Of a stretch of 64,000 bases of DNA, positions 43,243-53,192 are shown piece after piece. The first letter of the stretch is position 1. Each line of letters opens with the position of its first letter. Position numbers and translations under genes: made by a program. Source of the stretch: Nocardioides terrigena (lineage in GTDB: Bacteria; Actinomycetota; Actinomycetes; Propionibacteriales; Nocardioidaceae); contig NZ_PZYY01000001.1 of NCBI RefSeq assembly GCF_003047265.1, positions 558,001 through 622,000 of the forward strand, given 5' to 3'. The notes beneath the pieces were generated by a model, which was not told the DNA's origin, did no database searches, and saw nothing but the letters and a program-made list of their open reading frames with translations.

Positions 43243-43668
43243 TCAGCCCCAGGCGCTCAGGTCGGGTGGCACGTCGACCGAGTGCTCGCGCAGGATCTCG
43301 ATCTCGACCACCTCGAGGGCGCGCTCCGAGGTGGACGCGAGGACGACCGGTGCGGGCACGCCCGCGGCGTACGCCTGGAGCCAGCGCGCGGCGACGACGC
43401 ACCAGCGGTCGCCGGGCACGAGGCCGGGGAAGCCCCACTCCGGACGCGGGGTGCTGAGGTCGTTGCCGACGGCCTTCTGGTGGGCGAGGAACTCCTCGGT
43501 CATCACCGCGCACACCGCGTGCAGGCCCACGTCCCGCGGACCGACGACGCACGAGCCGTCGCGGTGGAAGCCGGTCATCGGGTCGGTGCCACAGGGCTCG
43601 AGCTCGCCGCCGAGGACGTTGCGCTCGGGCGCTGCGCCGGGCACCGCCTCCGGCGCGGAGTCCGTCAT
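43243..43668 (-). CDS. DUF2237 protein
   Basis: 141 residues: ERNVLGGELEPCGTDPMTGF, HRDGSCVVGPRDVGLHAVCA, VMTEEFLAHQKAVGNDLSTP, PGDRWCVVAARWLQAYAAG, LASTSERALEVVEIEILREH. The conserved Cys/Asp pattern is diagnostic of DUF2237 (about 120-130 residues), a widespread family of unknown role. ATG 43668 overlaps the SRPBCC gene by 4 bases. A probable stress or redox-related accessory; no catalytic motif I can defend. Confidence 0.88.
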   Translation of the reverse strand: MTDSAPEAVPGAAPERNVLGGELEPCGTDPMTGFHRDGSCVVGPRDVGLHAVCAVMTEEFLAHQKAVGNDLSTPRPEWGFPGLVPGDRWCVVAARWLQAYAAGVPAPVVLASTSERALEVVEIEILREHSVDVPPDLSAWG

Positions 43669-44048
43669 GCCGACACCAGCCGGCGCAGGGCCAACCGGGC
43701 CAGCGGGGCGTAGGCGCGGACGAGCAGCGCGGGCGCGTGGACGTCGGCCCAGGCGGTGCAGCCCTCGAAGGCGACGGGCCGGTCGATGCCGTGGTCGAGG
43801 ACGACCGACAGCGGGCCGACGCCGACCCGCCACGTCCACCGGCGGGCGGCGGGGTCGACGGAGACGATGGTGAAGGGCACGCGCAGGGGGAACGGGCCGT
43901 GCACCACGCCGCGGTCGCCGGGGGCGATGCGCCCGCTGACGCCGCGCACGGCACGGATCTGGGGCGCCCACTCCGGCCACGCGGAGGTGCGGGTGTACTG
44001 CTCCCAGGCGTCGTCCGCGGGGCGCGGACCGCTGGCCTCGATGCGCAT
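43665..44048 (-). CDS. SRPBCC (START-like) lipid-binding-fold protein
   Basis: 127 residues. MRIEASGPRPADDAWEQYTR, TSAWPEWAPQIRAVRGVSGR, VHGPFPLRVPFTIVSVDPAARR and VAFEGCTAWADVHAPALLVR follow the START/SRPBCC cavity fold (beta-sheet grip around a C-terminal helix). It probably binds a hydrophobic ligand. Start 44048; overlaps the DUF2237 gene ATGA. I see no obvious Shine-Dalgarno site and cannot name its ligand. Confidence 0.8.
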   Translation of the reverse strand: MRIEASGPRPADDAWEQYTRTSAWPEWAPQIRAVRGVSGRIAPGDRGVVHGPFPLRVPFTIVSVDPAARRWTWRVGVGPLSVVLDHGIDRPVAFEGCTAWADVHAPALLVRAYAPLARLALRRLVSA

Positions 44049-44245
44049 CGCGCCTCCCTCTCACGTCGCGCCGGCGGGCTCCCTCGGACCGGCCTCGCCA
44101 TGCTGTCACGCCCGCGAAGCCACAGCGTCCTCGTGCAGGGCACGTCACACCGCGGGCACCCGTCGGGATGGTCCCGGCGCTCGACACGATCACTAGCGTC
44201 GGGGGCAGGACGTATCCCCGCGCGTCCGCCCACCCGAGGAGCTCC

Positions 44246-45307
44246 ATGGCCGCCGAGCCACGCCGTCCCGAGCAGCCGGCCCGCCCGGTCCTGCTCACCG
44301 AGCCGACCGCCGCGCAGCGCGACGAGCTGACGACGCTCGCCGGACGTGCGCGGGACGCGGCCGCCGACGTGCCCGCCGCCATCGCCCTCGCCGCCGAGGC
44401 CGGGGCGTCGCTGCCGCACCCCGGCTCCGGGTCGACGGCGCACCTCTGGTCGGCCCTCGCCACCCTCGGTGCCGCCGACCTCACCGTGGCGCGCGTGCTG
44501 GAGCCGCACCTCGACGCCCTCGCGATCCTCGGCCAGGCCGGGCTTCCGGTCGCCCCGGGCACGTGGGGCGTGTACGCCGCCGAGGGTCCCGGCACGCCGC
44601 TGCAGGCGCACCCCGACGGGTCGTCGTGGACGCTGACCGGCCGCAAGCACTGGTGCTCTCTGGCCGCGCACGTCGACCGCGCGCTCATCAGCGCGTGGGC
44701 CGGCGAGGAACGACGCCTCTTCGAGGTGGACCTGCGAGCGCCCGGGGTGACCCCCGTGCCGGGCACCTGGGTCGCCCGGGGGCTGCCGGACGTCGACTCC
44801 GGTCCGGTCGACCTCGACGCCGTGCCGGCCGGTGCGGTGGGGGAGGCCGGCTGGTACCTCGAGCGCCCCGGCTTCGCGTGGGGCGGGATCGGCGTCGCCG
44901 CCGTCTGGTACGGCGGGGCGGTCGGCGTCGCGCGCCGGATGGTGGCTGGTGCGACCGGGGGCCGCACGCCCGACCAGGTCGCCCTCATGCACCTCGGTGC
45001 CGTCGACGCTGCGTTGCACGCGGCGCGCTGTGCGCTCGCCGACGCGGCCGCGGCCATCGACGCCGGGCGGCTGCTCGGGGTCGAGGGGGCCCGGGCCGCG
45101 CTGCGCGTCCGGCAGGTCGTGGCCAGCGCGACCGAGGAGGTCCTCACCCGGTCCGCCCACGCGCTCGGTCCGGGTCCGCTGGCCACCGAGGAGGAGCACG
45201 TACGCCGGGTGGTCGACCTCGAGCTCTACGTGCGGCAGTGGCACGCCGAGCGCGACCAGGCCGCCCTCGGTGGCCTGCTGCTCGACGACCCGGACCCGGC
45301 ATGGTGA
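44246..45307 (+). CDS. Acyl-CoA dehydrogenase-like flavoprotein
   Basis: 353 residues, short for an acyl-CoA dehydrogenase. Visible elements: DLTVARVLEPHLDALAILG, LTGRKHWCSLAAHVDRALIS (FAD loop region W-C-S), GGIGVAAVWYGGAVGVARRM and LELYVRQWHAERDQAALGGL (C-terminal bundle with R-x-x-x-x-x-D). The catalytic Glu of ACADs is not obvious, so activity is unproven. ATG 44246 is preceded by AGGAG 5 bases upstream. A TAGCGT -10 candidate lies at 44194-44199. It overlaps the PIG-L gene, forming an operon with a deacetylase/methyltransferase and a glycosyltransferase. Confidence 0.78.
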   Translation: MAAEPRRPEQPARPVLLTEPTAAQRDELTTLAGRARDAAADVPAAIALAAEAGASLPHPGSGSTAHLWSALATLGAADLTVARVLEPHLDALAILGQAGLPVAPGTWGVYAAEGPGTPLQAHPDGSSWTLTGRKHWCSLAAHVDRALISAWAGEERRLFEVDLRAPGVTPVPGTWVARGLPDVDSGPVDLDAVPAGAVGEAGWYLERPGFAWGGIGVAAVWYGGAVGVARRMVAGATGGRTPDQVALMHLGAVDAALHAARCALADAAAAIDAGRLLGVEGARAALRVRQVVASATEEVLTRSAHALGPGPLATEEEHVRRVVDLELYVRQWHAERDQAALGGLLLDDPDPAW

Positions 45308-46683
45308 CCGCACCCGTCCCGGGCTCGGCGACCGGCCTTGGGACCGGCCCTGGGACCGGCCCCCACTTCCGGCACGACGAGGAGGGGACCCCGGCTGCGG
45401 CGTGGTCGCGCGCGCTCGCCGACCACCCGCTGCCCGACCTCGACCTGGCCGACCTCGAGGCGGCGGGCCTCGGCCGGCTGGTGGTCGTCGGCGCCCACCC
45501 CGACGACGAGACGCTCGGCGCCGGGGGCCTGGTGCACCTCGCGGGGCGCGCCGGCTGGGACGTGCTGGTGGTCTCGGCGACGGCAGGGGAGGGGTCCCAC
45601 CCCACCTCCCCGACCCACGACCCGGGCGCGCTGTCGGCCCGCCGGCGCGGCGAGCTGGAGCGGGCGGCGGCGCTGCTCGCCCCCGGCGCGGAGGTGGTGT
45701 GTCTCGGGCACCCCGACGGCGGGCTGGTCGACCTCGAGGAGGAGCTGGTCGCCGCGATCGTCGACGCCGTCGGGGACGCGGGGGAGCACACCCTGCTGGC
45801 CGCGCCCTGGCGCCATGACGGGCACCCCGACCACGAGGCCGTGGGCCGGGCCGCCGCCGTCGCCGCGCGGCGTACGGACGCACGACTGGTGGAGTACCCC
45901 GTCTGGATGTGGCACTGGGGCACCGCGCAGGACGTGCCGTGGCCCGACGCCCGCGGCGTGCGGCTCGACGCAGGAGCCTGGGAGGCCAAGCGGGCGGCCG
46001 TCGCCGCGCACGCCAGCCAGGTGGCCCCGCTCTCCGACCGGCCGGGCGACGAGGTGCTGCTCGGCCGGGCGCTGCTCGCGCACTTCGACCGCGACGTGGA
46101 GGTCGTCCTCGAGCCCGCGGCACCCGCCGGCGACGACGCGCTGGACCGCGTGCACCGCGACCGGGACGACCCGTGGGACGTGGACGGGTGGTACGAGCGG
46201 CGCAAGCGCGCGATCACCCTGGCCAGCCTGCCGCGCGAGCACTACGGACACGCGCTGGAGGTCGGCTGCTCGGTCGGCGCGCTGGCCGTCGACCTCGCGG
46301 CGCGCTGCGACGACCTGCTGGCCCTCGACTCCAGCGAGGCCGCGGTGGAGGCCGCCCGCACCCGGCTGGCCGGCACCGACCACGTCGTCGTACGCCGCGC
46401 CGAGGTGCCGGCGCAGTGGCCGGCGGGCCGCTTCGACCTGGTGTCGGTGTCGGAGGTCGGCTACTTCCTCTCCCCTCACTCGCTGGCAGAGCTGGTGTTG
46501 CGGGCGTGGGAGTCGCTGGCCCCCGAGGGCCACCTGCTGCTGTGCCACTGGCGCCACGACCTGGTCGGCTGGCCGCTCGACGGCCCCGCGGTCCACGACG
46601 CGTTCCTCGCGGGCGGCGCGCGGGTGCTCGCCGAGCATCACGACCCCGACTTCGTCCTCCACGTGCTCGGCAGGGCCTCGTGA
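45301..46683 (+). CDS. PIG-L family deacetylase fused to a SAM methyltransferase (NodS-like)
   Basis: 460 residues. PIG-L zinc deacetylase: VVGAHPDDETLGAGGL (AHPDDE 65-70) and WRHDGHPDHEAVGRAA (third ligand and acid). The C-terminal methyltransferase (about 300-450) has the SAM motif HALEVGCSVGALAVDLAARC and SEVGYFLSPHSLAELVLRAW, resembling NodS-type N-methyltransferases. The fusion would de-N-acetylate an amino sugar then methylate the exposed amine. ATG 45301 (or GTG 45304) overlaps the ACAD stop. A short GT/GP repeat at 10-20 (GLGTGPGTGP) comes from a 12-base tandem repeat. Confidence 0.86.
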   Translation: MVTAPVPGSATGLGTGPGTGPHFRHDEEGTPAAAWSRALADHPLPDLDLADLEAAGLGRLVVVGAHPDDETLGAGGLVHLAGRAGWDVLVVSATAGEGSHPTSPTHDPGALSARRRGELERAAALLAPGAEVVCLGHPDGGLVDLEEELVAAIVDAVGDAGEHTLLAAPWRHDGHPDHEAVGRAAAVAARRTDARLVEYPVWMWHWGTAQDVPWPDARGVRLDAGAWEAKRAAVAAHASQVAPLSDRPGDEVLLGRALLAHFDRDVEVVLEPAAPAGDDALDRVHRDRDDPWDVDGWYERRKRAITLASLPREHYGHALEVGCSVGALAVDLAARCDDLLALDSSEAAVEAARTRLAGTDHVVVRRAEVPAQWPAGRFDLVSVSEVGYFLSPHSLAELVLRAWESLAPEGHLLLCHWRHDLVGWPLDGPAVHDAFLAGGARVLAEHHDPDFVLHVLGRAS

Positions 46684-47378
46684 CCACGGTCCAGGCGCTG
46701 GCGGTCGTCGTCCCGGCCCGTGACGAGGAGCGGCTGCTGCCCGCCTGCCTGGACTCCCTGGCGCTCGCGGTGCAGGCACTCATCGATGCCCGTCCGACGA
46801 TCGCCTGCCACGTCTTCGTGGTCCTCGACTCCTGCGTCGACGGCACCGCCGACGTCGTCGCCGGCCGTCGCGGCGTCACCGCGGTCCCGGTGGCGGCAGG
46901 GCAGGTCGGGGCCGCCCGTGCCGCGGGGGTCGAGGCCGCCGCCGGGTGGGCGCGTGGCGTCGCCCCGTCCCGGGTGTGGGTCGCCAGCACCGACGCCGAC
47001 ACCGTCGTGCCGCCGCACTGGCTGACGGCGCAGGTCGACCTGGCGGGCGACGGCCACGCCCTCGTCGTCGGCACCGTGCTGCCCGACCCGCGGGACCTCA
47101 CCGACCACGAGCACGCGCTGTGGCGCGAGCGGCACGCGCTGGGGGACGGGCACGAGCACGTCCACGGGGCCAACCTCGGCTTCACGCTCGCGGCCTACCG
47201 CCGGGTGGGCGGGTTCCCGCACCTGCCCGTCCACGAGGACGTCGGGCTGGTCCGGGCGCTGCGCCGGTCGGGCGTGCCGTGGATCGCCGCCGGCGGTCTC
47301 GCGGCGGTCACCTCCGGGCGTCGCGAGGCCCGCGCCCCGCACGGCTTCGCGTCGTACCTCGACGGCCTGGGCGCTTAG
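46680..47378 (+). CDS. Family 2 glycosyltransferase
   Basis: 232 residues. GT2 fold: LAVVVPARDEERLLPACLDS, VFVVLDSCVDGTADVV (first Asp motif), RVWVASTDADTVVPPHWLTA (DxD), VHGANLGFTLAAYRRVGGFP and VHEDVGLVRALRRSG (catalytic ED). Soluble, no membrane helices. Starts at GTG 46680, a 4-base GTGA overlap with the PIG-L fusion. With the deacetylase/methyltransferase it probably builds or modifies an amino-sugar glycoside. Sugar donor and acceptor are unknown. Confidence 0.86.
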   Translation: MTTVQALAVVVPARDEERLLPACLDSLALAVQALIDARPTIACHVFVVLDSCVDGTADVVAGRRGVTAVPVAAGQVGAARAAGVEAAAGWARGVAPSRVWVASTDADTVVPPHWLTAQVDLAGDGHALVVGTVLPDPRDLTDHEHALWRERHALGDGHEHVHGANLGFTLAAYRRVGGFPHLPVHEDVGLVRALRRSGVPWIAAGGLAAVTSGRREARAPHGFASYLDGLGA

Positions 47379-47410
47379 GTCGGCGCGACGGCCCGTTACC
47401 CTCGTCCCTG

Positions 47411-47860
47411 ATGGCTGACGAGTACTGCGACCTGTGTGACCTGCCCAAGGCCCACTGCATCCACGGGATGCCGCCCGCGCCCCCGCCGGAGGCGCGGCCC
47501 GCGCCCACCCGGGCGACGGTCCGCAAGGCGAGCACCCCGCGAGCGTCCACGGCCTCGACCCCCGCGGCCCCCGTCCGCCGTGCTCCGCGCCGGTGGACCC
47601 AGCCCGAGGCCATCGCGCCGGTGATCGTGGCCGTGCTCGACGAGGCCGGCGGCGAGCTCCCCGCCGACGACGTGCTCGAGGCGGTCGAGGCGCGCATCGG
47701 CGAGCAGCTCCTCGAGGGCGACCGGCAGCTCACGCCCGAGGGTGAGCTGCGCTGGCGGTACGCCGCGCGACGGGCCCGCCAGCAGCTGATCCAGCAGGGC
47801 CTGATGGCCAAGTCCCGGCCTGGGATCTGGGAGCTCACGGCCGCCGGCCGGACCTCCTGA
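47411..47860 (+). CDS. Small zinc-motif protein with winged-helix-like C-terminus
   Basis: 149 residues. The N-terminus MADEYCDLCDLPKAHCIHG has C-x2-C plus C/H ligands for one zinc. A Pro/Ala/Arg linker (about 20-62) leads to a C-terminal helix-turn-helix-like block (EAIAPVIVAVLDEAGGELPA, RWRYAARRARQQLIQQGLMA, PGIWELTAAGR) similar to the Mrr/RAMA-type winged domain at the end of restriction proteins. A nucleic-acid-binding role is inferred. ATG 47411 follows TACCCT (47397-47402) by 8 bases. Confidence 0.7.
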   Translation: MADEYCDLCDLPKAHCIHGMPPAPPPEARPAPTRATVRKASTPRASTASTPAAPVRRAPRRWTQPEAIAPVIVAVLDEAGGELPADDVLEAVEARIGEQLLEGDRQLTPEGELRWRYAARRARQQLIQQGLMAKSRPGIWELTAAGRTS

Positions 47861-48043
47861 CGCCGGGGTCGCTACCCCACTTCTCGTCCCAGCGGAAGCG
47901 GACACTCGGGCATTTCTCAACTTGTCTGCCCCAGTATTGGTGAAACCCGAACAAGCGCCCCGCTCACTGCCTATCTTCGTCCTCGCCCCCTGTTGTGGGG
48001 CCGGTCGCCACGAGGGCGACTGACACCTCGAGTAGGGGGCACG

Positions 48044-51000
48044 ATGAGCAACCAGCGCCCGTCCGACGAAGGACGAGCCTCGGCGCTCGCCATTTCCGGC
48101 TGGCCACTGAGTCGCAAGGTCGCGCTCGCGCTGGCCATCCCGTTGCTGCTCGCCGCGACGCTCGGGGGATTGCGCGTGCAGTCCGACCTCGAGGAGTCGT
48201 CGAACGCCTCGTCCAGCGCCACGCAGGTCACCATCCTGCGTCCGGCCGTGGACTACCTGACGTCTGCCGAGCGCGCCATGGTCGCCGCCCAGTCGTCGAC
48301 CGGCGCCAGCCAGACCGAGCTCGACGACGCCGTCGAGGACATCAAGACGGCCGCCGACGAGCTCACGGCCACCGCCGAGACCGCGGACCTGACCTACGAG
48401 CAGCGCCTCCAGGTCGCCAGCCTGCTCGACCTGAGCCGCTCGATCCGTGACGACAACACCGGGTCGCTGAGCCCCGACACGTGGATCGCCCAGCTGCGCC
48501 AGCTGCAGTCGGGTGTCACCAAGCTGATCACCACCATCACCAGCGCGCAGGACACTCCCGAGCCCCGCCTCGAGCTCCTCGCCCAGACGCTCGGTGGACG
48601 CTTCTCCCTCGCGATGCAGCAGGCCCTCGGCTCCGACGTCGACCGCAGCCGCAGCGTCTCGCAGGCGCTGTTCTCCGAGCTCGGCGCGGAGAGCGCCGCC
48701 ATCGACCGTCTCGCCGGCGCCATCGACGACGCCGAGGCCGCGGTCCGCACGCTGCGCACCAACAACGGCGCCCGGACCCGCTCGGTCCGCACCGGCACCA
48801 GCACCGTGCTCGGCGGCTCCGACGCGTACGACGAGTACGACAAGCTGGCCGAGTCCCTGCTCCTCCAGGTCGACCAGGGCCTCGCCGCCACGGCGACCAA
48901 CGCCCGTGAGCGTGCCCTCTTCGACGCCGCCATCACCCTCTTCGCCCTGCTCGCCGCCATCGCGCTGGCCCTGGTGATCTCCCGCTCGCTCCTCGGCCCG
49001 ATCCGTCGGGTCCGTGAGGGTGCGCTCCAGGTCGCCAACGAGGACCTGCCCGACGCGGTCGAGCGGATCCGCTCCGGCAAGGAGCCCGCCGAGTTCGTGC
49101 CGATCGACGTCGACACCCACGAGGAGATCGGCCAGCTGGCCCGCGCCGTGGACGACCTCCACCGCCAGGCCGTAACCCTCGCCTCCGGTGAGGCCCAGCT
49201 GCGTACGCAGGTCGGTGAGATGTTCGTGACGCTCTCGCGCCGCAACACCACGCTCATCAACCAGCAGCTCAACCTCATCGAGGCGCTGGAGAAGGACGAG
49301 GAGGACCCCAAGCGACTGGAGAGCCTCTTCCGCCTCGACCACCTCGCGTCGCGCATGCGTCGTACCGCCGACTCGCTGCTGATCCTCGCCGACGCCCCCA
49401 CCCGCTCCGCCGGCTGGGAGAGCCTCACCGTCACCGAGGCCACCCAGGCCGCGACCGCGGGTGTGCAGGACTACCAGCGCGTGCGCATCAGCTCGACCCT
49501 CGACAGCCGGATCGAGGAGGCCGCCGCCGGTGACCTCATCCACCTGCTCACCGAGCTCGTCGACAACGCGCTGTCCTACTCCTCGCCGTCGACCCACGTC
49601 ACGCTCTCCACGGCGCCCGCGCCCGGCGGCCTGACGATCGACGTCAGCGACTCCGGCCTCGGCATCCCCGAGGAGTCGCTGCGCCAGATCAACGAGACCC
49701 TCGAGTCCGGTGCCGACGTCACCCCCGACACCGCCCGCCGGATGGGCCTGTTCGTGGTCAGCCGCCTCGCGCAGCGCCACGGCATCCAGGTCTCGCTCGC
49801 CACCAACCCGGCGTCCGGCATCACCGCCACGGTGTTCGTGCCCGAGACGGTCCTGCCCGACGGCGCCCCGGCCCTGCCGGACGCACCCGCCGAGCCGGTC
49901 GTCGAGGAGACGGTCGAGACCGAGCAGGCACCCTTCGTGCCCGAGGTCGTGACCGACGAGACCCCCGAGACATCCGAGCAGGACGAGCCCGCCGAGGACG
50001 ACGCCGCGTCGGCCGCGACCGCCACCGTCATCGGTCTCCCGACCCGCCAGCCCGGCTCGTCGATGGGCGACCGCGAGGCCGTCACCGGCTACCCGTCCGG
50101 CGACGCGAGCACCGGTCTGCCGTCGCGGCAGCCCGGCAGCACGCTGGCCCAGCGCGGCCTGGCCACCGGTGCGGACGTCCCGTCCGACACCCCCTCGGCC
50201 CGCAACACCGCCGCTCCCAAGCCCGAGCGTGGCGCCATGCCGCTCCGCTCGCGCCGCACGGTGCTGGCCGACGGCGCGTCCGCGGACGGCCCCGCCGCCC
50301 TGGCGCCGGCCGTGCCGGCCGCCGGGTCCGCCTTCAGCGACGTCACCGCCGACGAGGGCGCCGAGACGCCCGACGAGCTCGCATCCGTCACCTCGCTCCA
50401 CGAGGGGTCGTCGACCACCGAGGCCACCGAGGCCACGACCGACACCGCTGCGGACGACGTCACGGTCGAGGACACCACCCCTGACACCAGCTCCGACACT
50501 GCCGAGGACACCGACGCCGAGACGTCGTACGACGACGCACCGGTCGCCCTGTCCGACGAGCCGGTCGCGATCGAGACGCCCGAGGCCGAGACGCCCGAGG
50601 CCGAGACGCCCGAGGCCGACCACGTCGAGGAGCCGGTGGCCGAGGCTCCCGAGCTCCCCGCCGCCGTGGCCGTGGCGCCCGTCCGGACCCGGAGCGTCGA
50701 CCCGCTCTCCGACCCGCTGACCGACCCGCTCCCCGAGGAGCCCACCGACGAGGCACCGGAGGCTCCGGCCGCGCCTGCTGCCCGCAGCGGGCTGGGTGGT
50801 CTGGGTGGACTCGGTGGACTCCCGACCCGTCAGCGTGGAGGCACGCTGTCGGACCAGGAGGCGGCGACCAGCCCGTTCCGTGACGCGGGCCCGGTCGCTC
50901 CCGCGGCCCCCGAGGCGACTGCTTCCCCGGAGGCCCCAGAGGTCTCCGACACCCCGGAGGCTCCGGCTGCTCCGGCCGCCCTGGCGGGTGGACTCGCCGG

Positions 51001-52360
51001 TGGTCTGGCCGGTGGACTCCCGACCCGTCAGCGTGGAGGCACGCTGTCGGACCAGGAGGCGGCGACCAGCCCGTTCCGTGACGCGGCCCCGGCCGCTCCC
51101 GCGGCCCCCGAGGCGACTGTTTCCCCGGAGACCCCCGAGGCCCCGGTTGCTCCGGCTGCCCTGGCGGGTGGCCTGGCCGGTGGTCTCGCCGGTGGGCTCC
51201 CCACGCGTCAGCGTGGCGGGACCCTGTCCGACCAGGAGGCCGCGACCCAGCCGTTCCGCGAGTCCGCTCCGGAGCCGACCGTCTCCGAGCAGGCCGCCCC
51301 CGAGCAGACCGCCCCCGCGGCGGTCGAGGCCCCCGAGGTCGAGACGCCCGAGGTCGAGGCTCCCGCAGCCGAGGCCCCCGAGGTCGAGACGCCCGAGGTC
51401 GAGGCTCCCGCAGCCGAGGCCCCCGAGGTCGAGACGCCCGACAGTCCGGCCGCCCTGGTCGACGGCGAGGGCAGCGGCCTGGGCTCCGGTCTGGGTGGCC
51501 TCACCGGCCTCCCGACCCGCCGGCGCGGCGGCACGCTCTCCGACCAGGACGAGGCCAACCGCCCCGTCCGCGAGTCCACGATCGAGGCGCCCGTCGCCCC
51601 GACTGCCCCGGCGACGCTCGCCGGTGTCTCCGGCGGCCTGGCCGCGCAGGGCGGTGGGCTGGACACGCTGCCCACCCGCCAGCGTGGCGGCACCCTCTCC
51701 GACCAGGACGACGCCAAGCGCCCCTTCCGCGACGGTGGCCTCGGCACCCGTCCGGCGGAGGTCACGTCGCTCACCGAGCGCCGCGAGCTCGCCAGCACCC
51801 CGGCACCCGCCGAGGCGCCGGTCGCCCGCACGGCACCCGAGCCGGCCCGGCCGCAGGTGGGACGCGCGTCGTCCCTCACCCGCTTCCGCCCGGCGTCGGC
51901 CACCCGCCGCGCCAGCTACGAGGCGTCCGGCGGCGGCCCGCAGGAGCCGCTGCGTACCGAGCGCGTCGTCCCGGCGGCCGCGAGCAACGGCTCGCGCACG
52001 GCCCTCGACGGTGACGTCCAGGTCGAGCACGACACCGAGGACAGCGGCTCGATCTTCGGATCCCTCCGCTCGAGCTGGCTCACCTCCGAGGGTGGCTCCG
52101 GCTGGCAGTCGACCGAGGTCGAGGCCGGCTGGCAGCGCGCCGAGGACGTCGCCGAGTCCGCCAAGGACGCCCCCGCCGCCGGCGGTGGCCTCCCGATCCG
52201 TCGTCCGGGCACGCTCCTCGTGCCCGGTGGCATCACCAAGCCGACCACCGTCGCGCCGCGTGACCCCGAGGCCATCCGGAACCGCTACGCCGCCTACGCG
52301 GCCGGCGTCTCCCGGGGCCGCAAGACGTCAACCAGCTCCACCGACGACCGCACCCACTAG
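48044..52360 (+). CDS. cvnA: CvnA-like histidine kinase-like sensor with repeat-rich C-terminus
   Basis: 1438 residues. A signal-anchor helix (about 24-44, [18 protein letters not shown]), periplasmic sensor, second helix near 300 ([20 protein letters not shown]), HAMP, dimerisation helix with [13 protein letters not shown] (His candidate near 445), HATPase N box [15 protein letters not shown] (about 512) and G1 DVSDSGLG. Beyond 625, an Ala/Pro/Glu tail has eight copies of a LPTRQ(R)GGTLSD motif, two of them encoded by 69 identical bases (50819 and 51014). In conservons CvnA acts with CvnB-D. ATG 48044 has a GGGGGCACG site upstream. The tail motif may dock CvnB/C/D. Confidence 0.9.
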   Translation: MSNQRPSDEGRASALAISGWPLSRKVALALAIPLLLAATLGGLRVQSDLEESSNASSSATQVTILRPAVDYLTSAERAMVAAQSSTGASQTELDDAVEDIKTAADELTATAETADLTYEQRLQVASLLDLSRSIRDDNTGSLSPDTWIAQLRQLQSGVTKLITTITSAQDTPEPRLELLAQTLGGRFSLAMQQALGSDVDRSRSVSQALFSELGAESAAIDRLAGAIDDAEAAVRTLRTNNGARTRSVRTGTSTVLGGSDAYDEYDKLAESLLLQVDQGLAATATNARERALFDAAITLFALLAAIALALVISRSLLGPIRRVREGALQVANEDLPDAVERIRSGKEPAEFVPIDVDTHEEIGQLARAVDDLHRQAVTLASGEAQLRTQVGEMFVTLSRRNTTLINQQLNLIEALEKDEEDPKRLESLFRLDHLASRMRRTADSLLILADAPTRSAGWESLTVTEATQAATAGVQDYQRVRISSTLDSRIEEAAAGDLIHLLTELVDNALSYSSPSTHVTLSTAPAPGGLTIDVSDSGLGIPEESLRQINETLESGADVTPDTARRMGLFVVSRLAQRHGIQVSLATNPASGITATVFVPETVLPDGAPALPDAPAEPVVEETVETEQAPFVPEVVTDETPETSEQDEPAEDDAASAATATVIGLPTRQPGSSMGDREAVTGYPSGDASTGLPSRQPGSTLAQRGLATGADVPSDTPSARNTAAPKPERGAMPLRSRRTVLADGASADGPAALAPAVPAAGSAFSDVTADEGAETPDELASVTSLHEGSSTTEATEATTDTAADDVTVEDTTPDTSSDTAEDTDAETSYDDAPVALSDEPVAIETPEAETPEAETPEADHVEEPVAEAPELPAAVAVAPVRTRSVDPLSDPLTDPLPEEPTDEAPEAPAAPAARSGLGGLGGLGGLPTRQRGGTLSDQEAATSPFRDAGPVAPAAPEATASPEAPEVSDTPEAPAAPAALAGGLAGGLAGGLPTRQRGGTLSDQEAATSPFRDAAPAAPAAPEATVSPETPEAPVAPAALAGGLAGGLAGGLPTRQRGGTLSDQEAATQPFRESAPEPTVSEQAAPEQTAPAAVEAPEVETPEVEAPAAEAPEVETPEVEAPAAEAPEVETPDSPAALVDGEGSGLGSGLGGLTGLPTRRRGGTLSDQDEANRPVRESTIEAPVAPTAPATLAGVSGGLAAQGGGLDTLPTRQRGGTLSDQDDAKRPFRDGGLGTRPAEVTSLTERRELASTPAPAEAPVARTAPEPARPQVGRASSLTRFRPASATRRASYEASGGGPQEPLRTERVVPAAASNGSRTALDGDVQVEHDTEDSGSIFGSLRSSWLTSEGGSGWQSTEVEAGWQRAEDVAESAKDAPAAGGGLPIRRPGTLLVPGGITKPTTVAPRDPEAIRNRYAAYAAGVSRGRKTSTSSTDDRTH
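50819..51430 (+). repeat. Internal direct repeats in the cvnA tail
   Basis: A 69-base identical block occurs at 50819 and 51014 (195 bp apart), with a third diverged copy near 51196. Between 51329 and 51430 a 48-base Glu/Val/Pro unit recurs. Both are in frame and imply recent duplications within the C-terminal tail. Confidence 0.75.
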
Positions 52361-52380
52361 CAGGAACGGAAGTAGTCCCC

Positions 52381-52806
52381 ATGACCGAATACGACTCCGC
52401 TGCCTACGCGCAGCCCGACGAGCGCAACCTCGACTGGCTCGTGTCGCGGTTTGTCGAGGAAGTCACCGACGCCGCACACGCGATCCTCGTGTCCGCCGAC
52501 GGTCTCCTCATGGCCATGAGCGAGAGCATCCCGGACGAGCGCGCCGAGCAGGTCGCGGCCGTCTCCTCCGGTCTCGCCAGCCTGGCCGTCGGTGCCGCCC
52601 GCCTCTTCGACGGTGGTGCGGTGCTGCAGACCGTCGTCGAGATGGAGCACGGCTACCTGATGCTCATGAGCGTCGGCGACGGCTCCAACCTCACGGTCCT
52701 CACCGAGGAGGCCGCCGACATCGGTCAGGTCGGCTACGAGATGGCCCTGCTGGTCGAGCGCGTCGGCCGGATGGTGCAGGCCGAGGCCCGCGTCACCACC
52801 GGATGA
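52381..52806 (+). CDS. cvnB: CvnB, roadblock/LC7 protein
   Basis: 141 residues. [40 protein letters not shown] and the beta-sheet core [20 protein letters not shown] are typical of roadblock/LC7 modulators, which regulate the CvnD GTPase. ATG 52381 has AGGAAC at 52362-52367. Second gene of the conservon; 21 bases after cvnA. Confidence 0.92.
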   Translation: MTEYDSAAYAQPDERNLDWLVSRFVEEVTDAAHAILVSADGLLMAMSESIPDERAEQVAAVSSGLASLAVGAARLFDGGAVLQTVVEMEHGYLMLMSVGDGSNLTVLTEEAADIGQVGYEMALLVERVGRMVQAEARVTTG

Positions 52807-52811
52807 CGTGA

Positions 52812-53192
52812 GTGGCCGTGGCACCCCTTGACCCCAGCGGCATGGACGACGAGGCGACTCCCAAGCCTCGCTTCGTCCGGCCGTACACCATCACGGCAGG
52901 TCGCACCGAGTCCTCGGTCGACCTGCCGATGGAAGCCACCCTCCGTACGCAGGGGGACGGCACCGGTGGCCTGAGCGCAGCCGCGCTGAAGGTTCTTGAG
53001 GTCTGCGACACCCGTTCAGTCGCCGAGGTAGCCGCCCTGGTCCACATGCCGATCGGCGTGGTCCGGGTACTCCTCAGCGACCTGGTCGAGCACGGACACA
53101 TCCGTGTGCAGGCCACCATCACCAACGACTCGTCTCGTGACGAGCGTATTGAGCTCATCGAAAGGACCCTCCGTGGACTTCGCACCTACTAG
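52812..53192 (+). CDS. cvnC: CvnC, DUF742 protein
   Basis: 126 residues. Conserved RFVRPYTITAGRTESSVDLP and LSAAALKVLEVCDTRSVAEV and AALVHMPIGVVRVLLSDLVE are the DUF742 core, a winged-helix-like fold. Start GTG 52812 (or 52818). It ends inside the start region of cvnD (overlap 20 bases), a coupling typical of conservons. Binds CvnB and/or CvnD by family analogy. Confidence 0.92.
   Translation: MAVAPLDPSGMDDEATPKPRFVRPYTITAGRTESSVDLPMEATLRTQGDGTGGLSAAALKVLEVCDTRSVAEVAALVHMPIGVVRVLLSDLVEHGHIRVQATITNDSSRDERIELIERTLRGLRTY

Noticed and set aside
43166..46123. 985-codon minus-strand open frame across the ACAD and PIG-L genes
   Set aside because: Arg/Pro/Ala-rich shadow of clearly homologous genes on the other strand and of the SRPBCC/DUF2237 pair in another frame.
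47396..52030. 1544-codon open frame on the minus strand opposite cvnA
   Set aside because: It is an antisense shadow produced by high GC and the repeats of cvnA; it has no start signal, no domain and biased low-complexity Gly/Arg/Leu sequence.
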